DNA of 64,000 nt, taken from NCBI RefSeq assembly GCF_000969835.1, contig NZ_KQ033912.1:568221-632220 (forward strand), written 5' to 3'. This DNA comes from Parabacteroides goldsteinii DSM 19448 = WAL 12034. GTDB taxonomy: Bacteria > Bacteroidota > Bacteroidia > Bacteroidales > Tannerellaceae. Under the pieces are notes generated by a model. It did no database searches. It saw only the letters and a program-made list of their open reading frames with translations, and was not told where the DNA came from. The translations under genes were made by a program, and so were the position numbers. How positions within the stretch are numbered: the first letter of the stretch is position 1; every line of letters starts with the position of its first letter. Positions 63,033 through 64,000 of this stretch are shown here, one piece after another.

Positions 63033-64000
63033 TTAAAATTTAACCTGTAAACCCAAAGTAAATGATTTCGCAGACGGGTAAACCCCTCTGTCCCATCCGT
63101 TCACGGCAGAAGACGTCCAGGATGCTTCCGGGTCATAATGAGAATAGCTTGTAATCGTAATCAGATTCTGTCCGCTCAGATAAACCGAGATATTAGGTTT
63201 ACGGGAACCTGCGAACCATTGAGACGGCAACGTATAAGCCAGTTTGATATCTTTGAATCGCAGATACGAACCGTTTTCCACCCAAACCGAACTCGGGTCA
63301 CCGAAGGCCAGATAATCCTTGGTCGCAACAGAAGCACGTGCATATTTGGCATTCGGATTTTCAGGAGTCCAATGGTTTTCCCAAACATCTTTGCGGATAT
63401 TCCATGTGCCACCGATATTAGTGATACTTTTATTAAATTCATTAACGATATCACCACCAACACTACCTATTAACAGGAATGATAACTCGAAGTTATTCCA
63501 ATTGATAATATTCGTCAGACCGAAAGTAAACTTAGGCTGCGTATTTGCAATAATCGTTTTATCACCTGTTGTAATACCAGCTTTCCCGTCCGTGTCTTTA
63601 TACCGGTAATCACCTGCTTTCTTGGTTGCTTCGCCATTCAAACGAGCTTCTTCATCCGTCTGATAAATACCTTCTATTTCGTAGCCATACAATTGGAACG
63701 GAGCTTTACCGACAAACAGAGGGAACCAGTTTCCGCCACCGATAGGAGCATCTATCCGCTGAATCTTATTTCCATACACATCCGAACCCAAATCTTTCAC
63801 GATTGATCTATTGGATGTAATATTCAAATTAGTCGTCCAGTTCACTTTTCCTTTCATATTGATTGTATTGATAGATATTTCAAAACCTTTATTATCAATA
63901 CGTCCTAAGTTTCTCAGCATAGAAGAATATCCGGAAGACGGGGGAAGAGTCGCATTATACAGCAAGTCACGCGTTTGTTTCCAATAATAGTCAAAACCGA
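63033..64000 (-). CDS. SusC/RagA TonB-dependent transporter, C-terminal part (PUL 3)
   Basis: The frame is open from the window end (64000) to the stop at 63033, about 322 codons. It is the C-terminal third of a SusC barrel: DYYWKQTRDLLYNATLPPSS, then LRNLGRIDNKGFEISINTIN, and the terminal strand SFTLGLQVKF. The N-terminal signal, plug and most of the barrel lie beyond the window. It is the upstream gene of the SusD at 61585. Confidence 0.93.
   Translation of the reverse strand, partial: GFDYYWKQTRDLLYNATLPPSSGYSSMLRNLGRIDNKGFEISINTINMKGKVNWTTNLNITSNRSIVKDLGSDVYGNKIQRIDAPIGGGNWFPLFVGKAPFQLYGYEIEGIYQTDEEARLNGEATKKAGDYRYKDTDGKAGITTGDKTIIANTQPKFTFGLTNIINWNNFELSFLLIGSVGGDIVNEFNKSITNIGGTWNIRKDVWENHWTPENPNAKYARASVATKDYLAFGDPSSVWVENGSYLRFKDIKLAYTLPSQWFAGSRKPNISVYLSGQNLITITSYSHYDPEASWTSSAVNGWDRGVYPSAKSFTLGLQVKF

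Noticed and set aside
1..64000. CRISPR arrays, prophage or complete insertion sequences
   Set aside because: No regularly spaced direct repeats, no cas, integrase, phage structural or transposase genes were seen; the repeats present are inverted and non-coding.

Overview
The window is chromosomal DNA from a Bacteroidales bacterium, most likely Parabacteroides or a close relative. The evidence is three SusC/SusD pairs, a hybrid two-component sensor-regulator, a serine-type sulfatase, many Bacteroidota-only families (PCMD, DUF4301, DUF4286), and promoters that fit the Bacteroidota pattern TTTG-N19-TAnnTTTG. The genus is inferred from overall protein character and could not be tested here.

Layout. 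1-2.6 kb: two secreted phosphatase/phosphodiesterase genes, then a non-coding stretch bounded by inverted repeats. 2.6-8.7 kb: a receiver/PEP-synthase-like fusion protein (-), gdhA and ferritin (+), then ruvC with a DUF4286 gene (-). 8.7-11.1 kb: tRNA-Ala(GGC), then an ECF sigma factor, a membrane anti-sigma-like protein and a lipoprotein in one operon. 11.1-27.8 kb: a polysaccharide-utilisation locus (SusC, SusD, sulfatase, divergent HTCS regulator), two Tat-exported Gfo/Idh/MocA oxidoreductases and a PCMD/outer-membrane-barrel pair. 27.8-34.5 kb: DUF4301, a long RelA/SpoT homologue, an MscS channel, a TPR protein and a YoeB-type toxin-antitoxin pair. 34.5-41.5 kb: a leucine/isoleucine operon (leuA, leuC, leuD, cimA-like, mgsA, leuB, all -). 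41.6-53.1 kb: a sugar-isomerase-like gene, a glycosidase with a stop codon in its signal peptide, a secreted phosphoesterase, a region of decayed genes, and a second SusC/SusD pair. 53.5-59.9 kb: the ilv operon (ilvD, ilvB, ilvN, acyl-ACP thioesterase, ilvC, all -). 60-64 kb: a GH29-like lipoprotein, a SusD and the C-terminal part of a SusC that runs off the window.

The strongest regulatory finding is a pair of matching transcription attenuators ahead of the leu and ilv operons. Each has a strong promoter, a short leader peptide rich in the pathway's amino acids, an antiterminator segment placed at the leader stop codon, and an intrinsic terminator. The leu leader has Leu and Ile codons but no Val; the ilv leader has all three. 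This fits a leu operon that also feeds isoleucine synthesis through a citramalate synthase of the Leptospira type.

Other structure not explained by the genes: a family of about 125-bp palindromic repeats (two full copies and one half copy, the half copy supplying the C-terminus of a lipoprotein); a 94-bp palindromic repeat inside the ilv operon; a 540-bp element with 106-bp inverted arms that each carry a promoter-like sequence; a perfect 28-bp hairpin inside the anti-sigma gene; and a 96-bp duplicated susD scrap beside a headless XRE regulator.
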